Assembly (NCBI GenBank): GCA_964549445.1
Contig: CAZJVS010000008.1
Coordinates: 62,001 to 126,000 of the forward strand
Origin: SpSt-539 sp964549445
Lineage (GTDB): Bacteria; Planctomycetota; Phycisphaerae; UBA1845; UTPLA1
Direction of reading: 5' to 3'
Length of the DNA stretch: 64,000 nt
Shown: piece by piece, positions 1 through 8,128 of the stretch
Layout of the letters: each line of letters opens with the position of its first letter
Numbering within the stretch: the stretch's first letter is position 1
Notes under the pieces: model-generated
The model's database searches: none
Told to the model about the DNA's origin: nothing
What the model saw: only the letters and a program-made list of their open reading frames with translations
Translations under genes and position numbers: made by a program

Positions 1-1916
1 AGCTGCTCGCGTGCCGCCCGCAGATGTGGAATCGAACTCGCGAAGTCTCCCACAAGCTGGTACAGCCGTCCGATGTGACGATCGACCATTCCTGACTGTC
101 CCCGGCCGTGCCCCAGCAAAAACTTGCCGCGATCGATCGCGTCGAGACCAATGCGGCGGTCCTCATCCGAAAGGCGCCCGCGAAGTTTCTCGCGAGACGC
201 CAGGAGGAAGTAGGTGTATTCGAGGTTCCAGTCCGAGAAGGGGGGCACGCAGCGCGTCGCGACGTCGAACAACGGTTCGGCTTTTGCGAAATCGCCGTCC
301 CGGACGAACGCACGGGCAACGACGCCGCTGATCGGCCGTTGCTGACCCGTGCGGTGAAGTTGCGGCTTCTGCCATTCCTGTGCAGCGGTGAGTGCGGAGG
401 CCGGCATCTGCGACTGAAGCTCCTTGACGAGCGCATCGAAGCGGGAAAGGGCGCCTGGATTGCTGCTGGCAAAGAATGGAATGGCACAGAGGATCCGCAC
501 GGTATGCGCGACGCCGTAGCGGTCGTAGATATTGTCGCCGAGTTGCCGGGCATACGTCTCATCATCCGGCAGCTTCGCGACCGCCGCCGGATCGACCGCG
601 AGCGACCCCTTCATTCCGACGAGCGTGCGGACAATCGCGCGGGCGACGAGAGCTTGTCCGGCCAGCGTGGGATGAACGTGATCATCCATCAGCTCCCAGC
701 CGATACATCCACCCGGGCTGGCATCGCGAAAGGCCTGTTGAAGGTCACAGAGGGCCGCGCCCTGCTCGCTCGCGGCCCTGCGGAGCGAATCGTTTTCGGC
801 CGCCGGCGCTCGCCACGGCATCGGGTCGAGGTTAATCGCCGCCTGAAACTCGGCAGAAGCGCCCGCTTTGTCACCCAGGGCAAACTTTGCCCGCCCCAGC
901 GCGAAATGGGCGTGCGCCAGGTTCGGCGCGGCCTTGAGAACCTCTTGCAGCGCCAGGACGGCCTGCGCCGGCTTCGTCTCGGCGTCCGCCAGCCCCGCTT
1001 CCATCGCCGCCTGGACTCGCGCCCGTTCGCCCTCCGGCACGCCCGACAGATCAGCCGCCCCCAGCGGCGCAAGGTCGCGCTCGTTGGCGGGCAACGTGCA
1101 CACGATGACCGGCACATTCCGCACGCGGCACCGGCGAATCATCTCGGAGACGTTTGCATAGAGGTTCGACGCGGCATCCGCGCGGAGTGGGTCGTCAGGC
1201 GCAATGGCCGACTGCGCCATCATCACCTCCATCAGCGTCTTTCCCTCGCGCGACTTTGGCTTGTCAAACAGCGCCGTCACCCACTGCACCAGTCCGAGCG
1301 ACCGGACCACTCGCTGCAGTCGCATGGCGGCCGGCGACCGGCCCGCACGGTTCAGGGACGCGACGCCGTACGCTCCAAAGAACTCGTTGTTCCCACCGTA
1401 GATCACGACAAGATCGGGCTCGTAATCGAGGGCCTCGGTCAGGATTTCGAGCATCGGAAAACTGGAGATGGCCGTCGTGCCGATGTTCACGATTTCGACT
1501 TTCTTGTTCGGCCAAAGGTCCTCCAGCATGCGCTGTAGGAACGACCCGGCCGAAAATGCCCGCGGTTCCGGAAAGCCCTTCATCGCCGACTCGCCACTGA
1601 GCACAACTCGAATCGTTCCGGGCGGCTTGGGGCTCAGAAACGTGTTCTCGTCGATCGCTCCGGGGCGGTCGCGATTGGAATAAAAGTACGAGGCCGGACC
1701 GGACTTGTCGGTGATGACAACCGTGCCGCGCGGGCTGTCGCCGACGCGCAGCAGGGTCGGCGCATAACCGCCGTAACCAGCGAGCCGGGCGACGCCTTCC
1801 AGACACGTCAGACCGGCGATTGGAAGCAGAACTGCGAAAGCGGCAAAAAGGATCCGCTTGCGGCGCGACGGCTGCGACTTCGGTTGGGCGTCCAGTGTCG
1901 GAGCTGCGGTGGACAT
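1..1916 (-). CDS. SGNH/GDSL-family hydrolase with TPR-like C-terminal region (3' end beyond window)
   Basis: The gene is open from an ATG at 1916 to the left window edge, so the C-terminus is missing (about 638 codons visible). The N-terminus is a charged start, then one hydrophobic segment (ILFAAFAVLLPIAGL), which suggests a membrane anchor or uncleaved signal. SGNH blocks are visible: VVLSGESAMKG with the candidate nucleophile serine, GTTAISS, YGGNNEFFG corresponding to the GxND block, and DDHVHPTLAGQ with the C-terminal Asp/His pair. Between blocks III and V lies a helical stretch (ALQEVLKAAPNLAHAHFALG) that looks like TPR units, and more follow after the hydrolase part. Related planctomycetal proteins combine a secreted SGNH fold with TPRs; the substrate is unknown, with polysaccharide esters only a guess. 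A GTG four codons upstream is an alternative start. The strong hairpin at 1957-1987 separates it from the next gene upstream. Confidence 0.75.
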   Translation of the reverse strand, partial: MSTAAPTLDAQPKSQPSRRKRILFAAFAVLLPIAGLTCLEGVARLAGYGGYAPTLLRVGDSPRGTVVITDKSGPASYFYSNRDRPGAIDENTFLSPKPPGTIRVVLSGESAMKGFPEPRAFSAGSFLQRMLEDLWPNKKVEIVNIGTTAISSFPMLEILTEALDYEPDLVVIYGGNNEFFGAYGVASLNRAGRSPAAMRLQRVVRSLGLVQWVTALFDKPKSREGKTLMEVMMAQSAIAPDDPLRADAASNLYANVSEMIRRCRVRNVPVIVCTLPANERDLAPLGAADLSGVPEGERARVQAAMEAGLADAETKPAQAVLALQEVLKAAPNLAHAHFALGRAKFALGDKAGASAEFQAAINLDPMPWRAPAAENDSLRRAASEQGAALCDLQQAFRDASPGGCIGWELMDDHVHPTLAGQALVARAIVRTLVGMKGSLAVDPAAVAKLPDDETYARQLGDNIYDRYGVAHTVRILCAIPFFASSNPGALSRFDALVKELQSQMPASALTAAQEWQKPQLHRTGQQRPISGVVARAFVRDGDFAKAEPLFDVATRCVPPFSDWNLEYTYFLLASREKLRGRLSDEDRRIGLDAIDRGKFLLGHGRGQSGMVDRHIGRLYQLVGDFASSIPHLRAAREQ

Positions 1917-1942
1917 CGGCGCAAACACTCGCGTCGTGCACA

Positions 1943-1987
1943 ATTCAAAAAAGAAAGCGGCTCTCGTCATTGTATGACAAGAGCCGC
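1943..1987 (-). terminator. Rho-independent terminator downstream of the PEP-CTERM gene
   Basis: Arms 1957-1970 and 1974-1987 (GCGGCTCTTGTCAT / ATGACGAGAGCCGC on the minus strand) form a 14-bp stem with one G-U pair and a 3-base loop. It is followed on the minus strand by TTTCTTTTTTG. It lies 26 bases after the stop codon of the PEP-CTERM gene and should end that transcript before the SGNH gene. Confidence 0.9.
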
Positions 1988-2013
1988 CTGAATAACTATG
2001 GATTGAGCTTCGC

Positions 2014-2697
2014 TTAGCGGCGTCGCCGAATCAGCGCCAGAGCGCCGAGGCCAAGGGCCGTCAGCGTCGCCGGCTCCGGTACGACCAAGTAGGTCAGCTC
2101 CGGGTTGTTCGATCCCGGTCCGAATGCGTAAGCGTCGCCCCAGTTGGCGATCGACTGATTCGGGTTCGCCAGTGAATCAACGGCGCCGTCGCCACCGCCG
2201 CCGCCGCTCGAAAAGGCGTCAAAGAAAATGATGTTGCCGGGAGCGAGTCCCAGATTCGCGAGACCGACGGTGAGGGTCACGGTGTCTGCCAGCTTGCTGA
2301 TCGTAAGGTTTGGCGTGCCGTTGTAAGTTGCGCCGGTGAGACTCCAAGCGCCGCCATAACTGTAAGTCTCCAGTCCGTTGCCGCTGTCGACCCACGAGCC
2401 GAGCCAGAGGTCCATTCCGGAGGGTTGCGAGATTGGCCGGGCCCAGCCATTGCCAGTGGGATCGCCTCCGGGGGCCTTGTCGATGCCAATCATGTACTTG
2501 CCCCAATCGGTCGCGACGACGTCGCCGTTCAATTTGAGCTTGAACGTGATGTTCGACAAGTCATTTGTGACTTCCATCGAAACGATATCCATGATGGCGT
2601 TGGTCGGCAGGATGTCGCCGACGGTGTCGTTGTACGTTACCGCGTTGGCCGTCGTTGCCAATGCGCCGATCGCAAGGATTGTCAGTAACTTCTTCAT
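2014..2697 (-). CDS. PEP-CTERM sorting domain protein
   Basis: A 227-residue exported protein. It has a signal peptide (MKKLLTILAIGALATTANA, cleavage near residue 19), a beta-rich body, and a C-terminal VPEPATLTALGLGALALIRRRR-type tail. That tail is a VPEP motif, a hydrophobic helix and an arginine cluster, the classical PEP-CTERM signal processed by an exosortase. The start is set by a strong AGGAGGAGCAGG site 3-15 bases before the ATG. The body is a single domain with many Asp, Asn, Trp and Gly residues, compatible with a carbohydrate-binding beta-sandwich (DOMON- or CBM9-like), but I cannot assign a family. It lies beside the secreted amylase and has a LacI-type operator in its promoter (2829-2841), so it probably belongs to the same sugar regulon. 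Confidence 0.85.
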   Translation of the reverse strand: MKKLLTILAIGALATTANAVTYNDTVGDILPTNAIMDIVSMEVTNDLSNITFKLKLNGDVVATDWGKYMIGIDKAPGGDPTGNGWARPISQPSGMDLWLGSWVDSGNGLETYSYGGAWSLTGATYNGTPNLTISKLADTVTLTVGLANLGLAPGNIIFFDAFSSGGGGGDGAVDSLANPNQSIANWGDAYAFGPGSNNPELTYLVVPEPATLTALGLGALALIRRRR

Positions 2698-2828
2698 TTC
2701 CTGCTCCTCCTAATTCGATGTGCTTCGCTATCCCTTCAAGGCGTCGCGTCCAGCCACTTCGACCGAATACAAAGTGTGATTCGTCGAAGTTTGTTACCAG
2801 CTGCGTTCGCCTCCCTTTTTGCCTATGC

Positions 2829-2841
2829 TAAAACAGTTTAC
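2829..2841. promoter_or_regulatory. Putative LacI-family operator (site 3)
   Basis: TAAAACAGTTTAC on the plus strand, within GCTAAAACAGTTTACCGCA. It matches two other near-palindromes at 9238-9251 and 9378-9397 (form GTAAAA-N2-TTTTAC), both beside the lacI-like gene. It overlaps the predicted -10 box of the PEP-CTERM gene, the usual place for repression. A second inverted repeat, CAGTTT-N5-AAACTG (2834-2850), is interleaved with it. Confidence 0.55.
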
Positions 2842-2864
2842 CGCAAACTGCGCCTCGGGGTCAA
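2835..2864 (-). promoter_or_regulatory. Predicted sigma70-type promoter of the PEP-CTERM gene
   Basis: On the minus strand, -35 TTGACC (2859-2864), an 18-base spacer and -10 TAAACT (2835-2840). It reads into the gene starting at 2697, leaving a leader of about 130 bases. The -10 element lies inside the putative LacI operator. Confidence 0.45.
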
Positions 2865-2866
2865 GA

Positions 2867-2891
2867 CAATCTCGATCAGAGTCCGAGATTG
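2867..2891 (-). terminator. Hairpin downstream of the amylase gene, possible weak terminator
   Basis: A perfect 8-bp stem CAATCTCG / CGAGATTG with a 9-base loop, 58 bases after the amylase stop codon on the minus strand. No T-run follows, so it may instead be an mRNA-stabilising 3' hairpin, or a regulatory stem next to the -35 box at 2859-2864. Confidence 0.3.
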
Positions 2892-2949
2892 CCAAATTGC
2901 GTGTGAAATCCCGACATAAACCGAATCAAACAAAGGCATTATGCGGACC

Positions 2950-5778
2950 TCACGGCTGCCCCAGGATCGCGGCGACAAATGGGGGCAGGTCATTTACATC
3001 ATTGAGCCCATCGGCGTTGAAGTCGAGGGCCGGATTGAAACTCGGAGTCACTCCCGAGATCAGTCCGACCGCGGGTTGGACGTCGTCCCCGTCGATCGTG
3101 TAGCTCGTGTTGACGTCTCCGAGGCCGGCTCCGATGGCCGTGTCAGCATTGATGCCTACATAGGACGTGATCGTGTAGCTTCCGATGTCGTTAAACGCGA
3201 CGACATCGATACGGTGATTGCCTTTGACCGCGCCAAAAATTGTTCGGCGGAACTCGAGGCCGTCGGCGGTTGCCACACCCTGGTTCGCATTCGCCAGTGC
3301 GACAAGATCGGTACCGGCCTTTTGATTGGCAAAGATGTGCACGCGCGTGATGGATGGATCGCCGACGAGCACCCGTGCAGTATAGTTCGTCGCGGTGATG
3401 TCATCGTTGCCGGTCTGCGTCGGCGTGACCAGCGTGAAGGGCAGCGGCGAGCGGTCGATGTAGATGACCTTGCGGAACTCCTTGAAGAGCGGCCAGCCGC
3501 TCGTGCGGTGCTTGAAGACCCAGACGGTGATGTAGTGATATCCCGGGGCGAGCGCCGACGCATCGATGGACTGGCGGTAAGTTCCGGTGCCGCCGCCGAA
3601 GAGCGGCGAGTTCTGCGTCAGGAAGTTCTCAAAGCCGGCTTCGAATGCGGATGCGTTGTAGTCAATCGTTGCGTTTCCGTTTCGATCGACAAACCCTGAG
3701 TCAATTCGGAAAACCGCCTTGTCGTCGGTGTCCGGATCGAGCGGATCGGTCTGCGTCGTCTGCATGACGATTTCGAACGAGTTGCCGGTTACGACGTCGA
3801 TCGGCGTGATCCGCCGGCGATAGGCCGGCACCGAGACATCGTCCGGCGGAATCGTGTTGGCGACACCGGTTATGCTGAGCGTGCCGCTCGGCGGGGTCGG
3901 GCCATAGACCACGTAACTGCGGCCGTGAAACACGCCATTCACGTTCCGCATGTTCGGGACCTTCAGGTATTGATTCGCCGGGTTGCTCGCGTCGCGAAGA
4001 CGTCCGGTTCCGACAGCGCTGTCCACCACGAGTACGTCGGCGATGTTGTTGTTCGGGTCGACGATCGGGTCGGCAGCATTACCCGTAAGCTCCCACAGAC
4101 GCGTACCGTTCGGAAACGCGGTCGCCACGTTTCGAGTCTCAAAGCCGTTGTTCGTCTTGTCGTTGACGGCCACCAGCAGGTTGTCGACCGAATTCGGCGT
4201 GCGGCGCGTGAACACCAGCACGTCGGCCGTCGAGCTGTTTACGCTGTCGGTGTTATTGATGCCAAAGTACCAGCCGCGGGCGTAACCGGTTCGGATGCCG
4301 ACGAGTCTGGAAATGTACGGGTCGTATGTACCAATGGCGTCCTCGCGACCGAAGCGTCGCGGGAAATTCCCGGGCTCGGTGCCGAATTCGAATGCGTGGT
4401 AGTAGATGTTCGGCCGACCCGGCCGCATGAGCACGTACGCGTGTGCCGAAATGTCTTCGACCGTGGTGGTGCCGTTGGTTGTCGGCTGGGTCGAGGTCGG
4501 CTGGCCATTGGGAACCTGCCAGCCGTTGTCGTGACTGGTCACGTGGTGAACGCCGGCACTGCCATTCTGAAAGCCGTCGTCGGTCAGATCGACCGATGCG
4601 TTCAGTGCGTTCTGCCACGAGTCGGCCCCATTACCCGACATGATGTTCCGAAGCGCGCCGGCCTCGTCGAGGTCGAGCGCGTCGCGGTTGCCGAACTCCC
4701 AGCCCTGGGCCGGCCAGCCGCCGGTGCCGCCCGGTTCGCCCGGCTTGCGAACGTAGTCAAGCTTAAACGTGTTGTTGTCGACGACTTCGACAAACGAATA
4801 CGCCGTCACCAGCGATCCGTCGAACGCGCGACGGCGCTGATAGACAGCGCGATCCCAGAAGGTATCCCAGAACCAGCTCTGGATATGCTTAGCGGCGTCG
4901 AGGCGAAATCCGTCGACGCCGAACTCCTCCAACATCCAGCGCGTCGACCGCAGCAGCAGACCGGTTGCGTTTTCAGCGACCGAATCGCCTTGCATGGGAT
5001 CGACTGTGTTAAAGGGGTAGATCGTGGCCATCGTCGATCCCGGATTGCGCGTGGTTCCGGGGTTCGTCACGACCGTCGGAGTCAACGCCATGTCCGGATA
5101 GAAGCGGGCGTTGCTGGCCTTAATCGTGTTGTAAAGCGTCCCTGCAGGAATGTTCACGCCACTCGGCGGCGTCGCGGTGGTCGGGTGGCGGATGTACATC
5201 AGGTTTTTCTGCTGACCAATGTCGATCAGGCCGAGCAGCCGTCCATTGAACAGGTCATAGCAACTACAGCAACTCGTCGACTGCGGGCAGCCGCCCGAGT
5301 ACGCGTTGAAGTCGCCGTTCGCGTCGCCGCCCGGCTCCTGCAGCAGAAAGCCCGGGTAGCCGCCCTGGCTCAGGAAGCCCGGCGTGTTTAGATCCTTCGT
5401 GCCGTTGTGATTCATGATGAGGTCGAGGTACACCTCGACGTTGGCACGATGGAAATCCTGCACCATGAAGCGGAAATCGTTCTCGGTTCCGTAGTGGGTC
5501 GGCGCAGCGGCTGTGCCGAGATCGAAACGGTCGAACAGGTCGTAACCAATGCTCGCCGTTCCGCCCTGTCCCTTCCAGACCGGCGGCAACCACGTCGCTC
5601 CGTAGCCGGCCATGAAGACGTCCGGCATACGATAGCGAATGGTGTTCCAGGAGGCCTCGAAGTACTGCAGGATCGGCCGATCGGGCGAAGTCAGGCTCTG
5701 GGCCTGAGCGGCGCTCGTCATCACGGCCGCCGCGAGGGCGGCCGCGATAAACGCTAATTGCATCTTCTTTCCCGGCAT
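2950..5778 (-). CDS. Secreted GH13 alpha-amylase with dockerin-like C-terminus
   Basis: A 942-residue alpha-amylase-family enzyme that should hydrolyse alpha-1,4-glucans outside the cell. The signal peptide ends at SAAQAQ (about residue 27). All four GH13 signatures are present: DLIMNH (119-124), GFRLDAAKH with nucleophile D294, the acid/base E331 in SFVEVVD, and HHVTSHD with D417. The catalytic barrel covers roughly residues 35-490. Beta domains follow, and the last 60 residues hold two EF-hand-like repeats (DVNTSYTIDGDD and DFNADGLNDVND), as in dockerin type I or planctomycetal dockerin-like tails. The start is the first ATG; an ATG five codons later is also possible. It lies 29 bases after the dockerin protein at 5808-7937, on the same strand, probably one transcript. 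About twice the usual amylase length because of the C-terminal modules. Confidence 0.92.
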   Translation of the reverse strand: MPGKKMQLAFIAAALAAAVMTSAAQAQSLTSPDRPILQYFEASWNTIRYRMPDVFMAGYGATWLPPVWKGQGGTASIGYDLFDRFDLGTAAAPTHYGTENDFRFMVQDFHRANVEVYLDLIMNHNGTKDLNTPGFLSQGGYPGFLLQEPGGDANGDFNAYSGGCPQSTSCCSCYDLFNGRLLGLIDIGQQKNLMYIRHPTTATPPSGVNIPAGTLYNTIKASNARFYPDMALTPTVVTNPGTTRNPGSTMATIYPFNTVDPMQGDSVAENATGLLLRSTRWMLEEFGVDGFRLDAAKHIQSWFWDTFWDRAVYQRRRAFDGSLVTAYSFVEVVDNNTFKLDYVRKPGEPGGTGGWPAQGWEFGNRDALDLDEAGALRNIMSGNGADSWQNALNASVDLTDDGFQNGSAGVHHVTSHDNGWQVPNGQPTSTQPTTNGTTTVEDISAHAYVLMRPGRPNIYYHAFEFGTEPGNFPRRFGREDAIGTYDPYISRLVGIRTGYARGWYFGINNTDSVNSSTADVLVFTRRTPNSVDNLLVAVNDKTNNGFETRNVATAFPNGTRLWELTGNAADPIVDPNNNIADVLVVDSAVGTGRLRDASNPANQYLKVPNMRNVNGVFHGRSYVVYGPTPPSGTLSITGVANTIPPDDVSVPAYRRRITPIDVVTGNSFEIVMQTTQTDPLDPDTDDKAVFRIDSGFVDRNGNATIDYNASAFEAGFENFLTQNSPLFGGGTGTYRQSIDASALAPGYHYITVWVFKHRTSGWPLFKEFRKVIYIDRSPLPFTLVTPTQTGNDDITATNYTARVLVGDPSITRVHIFANQKAGTDLVALANANQGVATADGLEFRRTIFGAVKGNHRIDVVAFNDIGSYTITSYVGINADTAIGAGLGDVNTSYTIDGDDVQPAVGLISGVTPSFNPALDFNADGLNDVNDLPPFVAAILGQP

Positions 5779-5807
5779 ACGATTTCGCCCTTCTCACTCA
5801 GTCATGC

Positions 5808-7937
5808 TTAAGGACAGGGTGGCTGGCTCAATAGAATGTCTACAAACGTCTGAATGTCCTTGCCGTTGACGATTCCGTCGGGATTCCCGACTGGGAACAC
5901 GTCTGCCGCGAGGATATTACAGGGGTCTGTGTCAGTGCCGAGAAGGACGTTGGTCATTTGCGCGGCATCGGCGGCATTGATGCAGTTATTACCATCGTCC
6001 TTGACGTCTCCAGCCTGTCGCTGCACGGTCGCAAACTGGCCGCCCGCAAACGCTGGCTTGCCCTCGAACGGATCGGTCGTCGGATTATCGGTGTCGTCAC
6101 CGAAGTCGAAGGGTTGCGTAGTCGTCCCGTTGATCGGATCGGCGCCGACGTTCGCGCTCATGGGGGCGTAGCTCGGCAGAGACTGATTGGAGAGGAACGA
6201 GCGGCCGCCGCCGTCCGTGCCGCTGAGCATGGCCGCGACGCGAATCTTGCAGGTGGACGACGTCACGCCGATCTCGGAGAGTTTGATTTTGGCTTCGATG
6301 CCGGTGGTCGCCGTGCTGGGGTCACCCGGGGCGCCGGGGTTTCCGCCATCAACGCCCGCCATGTTCGAGTTGTCGAGGGCGAATTCGTCGTTATTCAGAT
6401 TGTCGCCGCCAGTCAGGACGCCGCTGCCCGATCCCACCGGCACGCTGCCAAGGAAACGCTTCGGATTCGAAACGCTTGCGACGTACGGAATCGACAGGTC
6501 GTAGGCATCAACGTAGAGCGTTCCGCTCGTGTTGTTGAGCATATAGACGTATCGAGGATTGAATCCCGGATCGAATTTCCGGCCGGACCACGTTCGAAGT
6601 CCGTTGAAACCATCATTGACATCCCCGACGTTGCTCAGCACGTTGTACTGAACCGGATCACCCGTGTCGACAAAGAGATAAACCTTGTTGCTGTTGGCCT
6701 CCATGTTTCCGGTGACTCCGATGTTGAGGTAGCCGTTCACGGCATCGGCATCGCGTTTTACGAACAACTCGTCCAACTCGGAGCCGGGCACCGTGTACGG
6801 AATCGGCGGATTGGGATTCGGCAGTGTGTCGCCGAAGCACGTGTGCAGTTGCTGCGTGGCCCGGAGGCGGGCAGCGGTGAAGCCGGTCGGGATGTCCGTC
6901 GCGTTCAGGCCCGTTGCGCCGGGCGTGCCGAGCGTCGGATTCAACGTGACAGACGTAAAGAGCGAATAGGATGGATCCTGAGTCTTGAAGTACACCGGGT
7001 CAAACGTACCGGCACCCTGCGACACCGGCTGCGTGGATGGGAAACAGTCATTGAATGTCGGCGACAGCACCGGTGTCATCGGCGGCAGCGTCTGATTGCT
7101 TACCGTTCCGTCCGGCGCCGCCAGGATTACGGCCAGCTTGATCGTCTGGAACGCACCTATGCCGAACACTTGCGTCAAATTATCGTTGAGCGAGAGACGC
7201 ACCCGCAGGCCCTGAATCGCCGTAGCCGCAAGCGCACCTTGCGTACCGGGGCCGATGCCGTCGGCCGGCTGCGAGGTCGCCGTCACGCCCGCCGTGTTTG
7301 TGGTCGATGTCCAGACCGACATGTAGAGCGGCTGGCCGACGTTGATGCCGTCTGCATACACATTGGCCGGGTTTTCACTCGTGATGTTGGGGTCGTAGGG
7401 AAGTTCGAGATTGGTGGGGAGATACCAGGCGTTGCCGTAGGTGAGCGAGTTCGGAACGGCACTGACGGACCGATTTACCACGATTGCATAGTCCGGATAG
7501 AAGCCGTTCGTCAAATCGCCTCCGGGCATCGTCAGGCCGTTCAAATTCAGCAGCGATTGGAATCCGCCGCCGAACCCCGGCAGTCCGCTTGTGACGAGCA
7601 GATTCGGATCGAGGATGAAATCCGGGTCGTTAACTTGGAGCAGTAGGATGATCGACTGGCCGCTGGCGAGTTTGTTGGGAAGATTGCCGGTGACGCCGAT
7701 CCAGAGGTTTTGCGCGTCCGACGTGACGTAGAGCGCGTCCAGTTCGCTGCCGATGCTGAAATCGGTCACGAAGCCGTTGAAGCCGTTGCCGAAGCCGGTC
7801 GCGTTGGCTTGCGATGCCACGAGATAGCCGTTGAAGTCTGTGGGTATGGCCGCGCCGTCGATGGCCAATGCGGTCGTCGCAGCGCTGGCGACGCATCCAA
7901 GCACCGCGATAGAGATACTAGTACAAATCCGATTCAT
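5808..7937 (-). CDS. Secreted dockerin-domain protein with duplicated beta module
   Basis: A 709-residue protein with a signal peptide (ISIAVLGCVASAATTALA). Two related modules begin SELDALYVTSDAQNLWIGVTGNL (near residue 67, here abbreviated: SELD, LYV, IGVTGN) and SELDELFVKRDAD...IGVTGNM (near residue 385), so the protein is an internal duplication of a beta-sandwich. The C-terminus has two dockerin-type calcium repeats: DVKDDGNNCINAAD, and DVFPVGNPDGIVNGKD near the end. No catalytic family is recognised. A strong GGAGGCGTAAAG site precedes the ATG. It is the first gene of a two-gene unit with the amylase, so a role in surface display or binding of starch or its products is an inference from context. 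The number of asparagine and glycine repeats fits an extracellular protein. Confidence 0.75.
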   Translation of the reverse strand: MNRICTSISIAVLGCVASAATTALAIDGAAIPTDFNGYLVASQANATGFGNGFNGFVTDFSIGSELDALYVTSDAQNLWIGVTGNLPNKLASGQSIILLLQVNDPDFILDPNLLVTSGLPGFGGGFQSLLNLNGLTMPGGDLTNGFYPDYAIVVNRSVSAVPNSLTYGNAWYLPTNLELPYDPNITSENPANVYADGINVGQPLYMSVWTSTTNTAGVTATSQPADGIGPGTQGALAATAIQGLRVRLSLNDNLTQVFGIGAFQTIKLAVILAAPDGTVSNQTLPPMTPVLSPTFNDCFPSTQPVSQGAGTFDPVYFKTQDPSYSLFTSVTLNPTLGTPGATGLNATDIPTGFTAARLRATQQLHTCFGDTLPNPNPPIPYTVPGSELDELFVKRDADAVNGYLNIGVTGNMEANSNKVYLFVDTGDPVQYNVLSNVGDVNDGFNGLRTWSGRKFDPGFNPRYVYMLNNTSGTLYVDAYDLSIPYVASVSNPKRFLGSVPVGSGSGVLTGGDNLNNDEFALDNSNMAGVDGGNPGAPGDPSTATTGIEAKIKLSEIGVTSSTCKIRVAAMLSGTDGGGRSFLSNQSLPSYAPMSANVGADPINGTTTQPFDFGDDTDNPTTDPFEGKPAFAGGQFATVQRQAGDVKDDGNNCINAADAAQMTNVLLGTDTDPCNILAADVFPVGNPDGIVNGKDIQTFVDILLSQPPCP

Positions 7938-8106
7938 CTTTACGCCTCCTTAGCGTTTCCTATCCGTTGACCTTGCATATTTGTTGCGCCGCCGCACGCC
8001 GGCTACGACCGACTCGGCGGCGATGGACCGATTGTGCCAAGAACGGCACCTGAATCGCCCTCCGTATCTTACGCACCCCGTAGGCCCAACTTCGAGGATC
8101 GGGCCG

Positions 8107-8126
8107 AAAAAACTACCCGTGACGGG
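8107..8126 (-). terminator. Possible weak terminator of the pseudopilin-like gene
   Basis: On the minus strand, right after the stop at 8129, GCCCGTCACGGGTAGTTTTTT gives a short 4-bp stem with a 3-base loop (8116-8126) followed by six T. The stem is short, so the call is tentative. Confidence 0.35.
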
Positions 8127-8128
8127 CA

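Noticed and set aside
3925..5391. A 488-codon plus-strand frame opposite the amylase
   Set aside because: Shadow of the amylase, rich in Arg and Val, no family.
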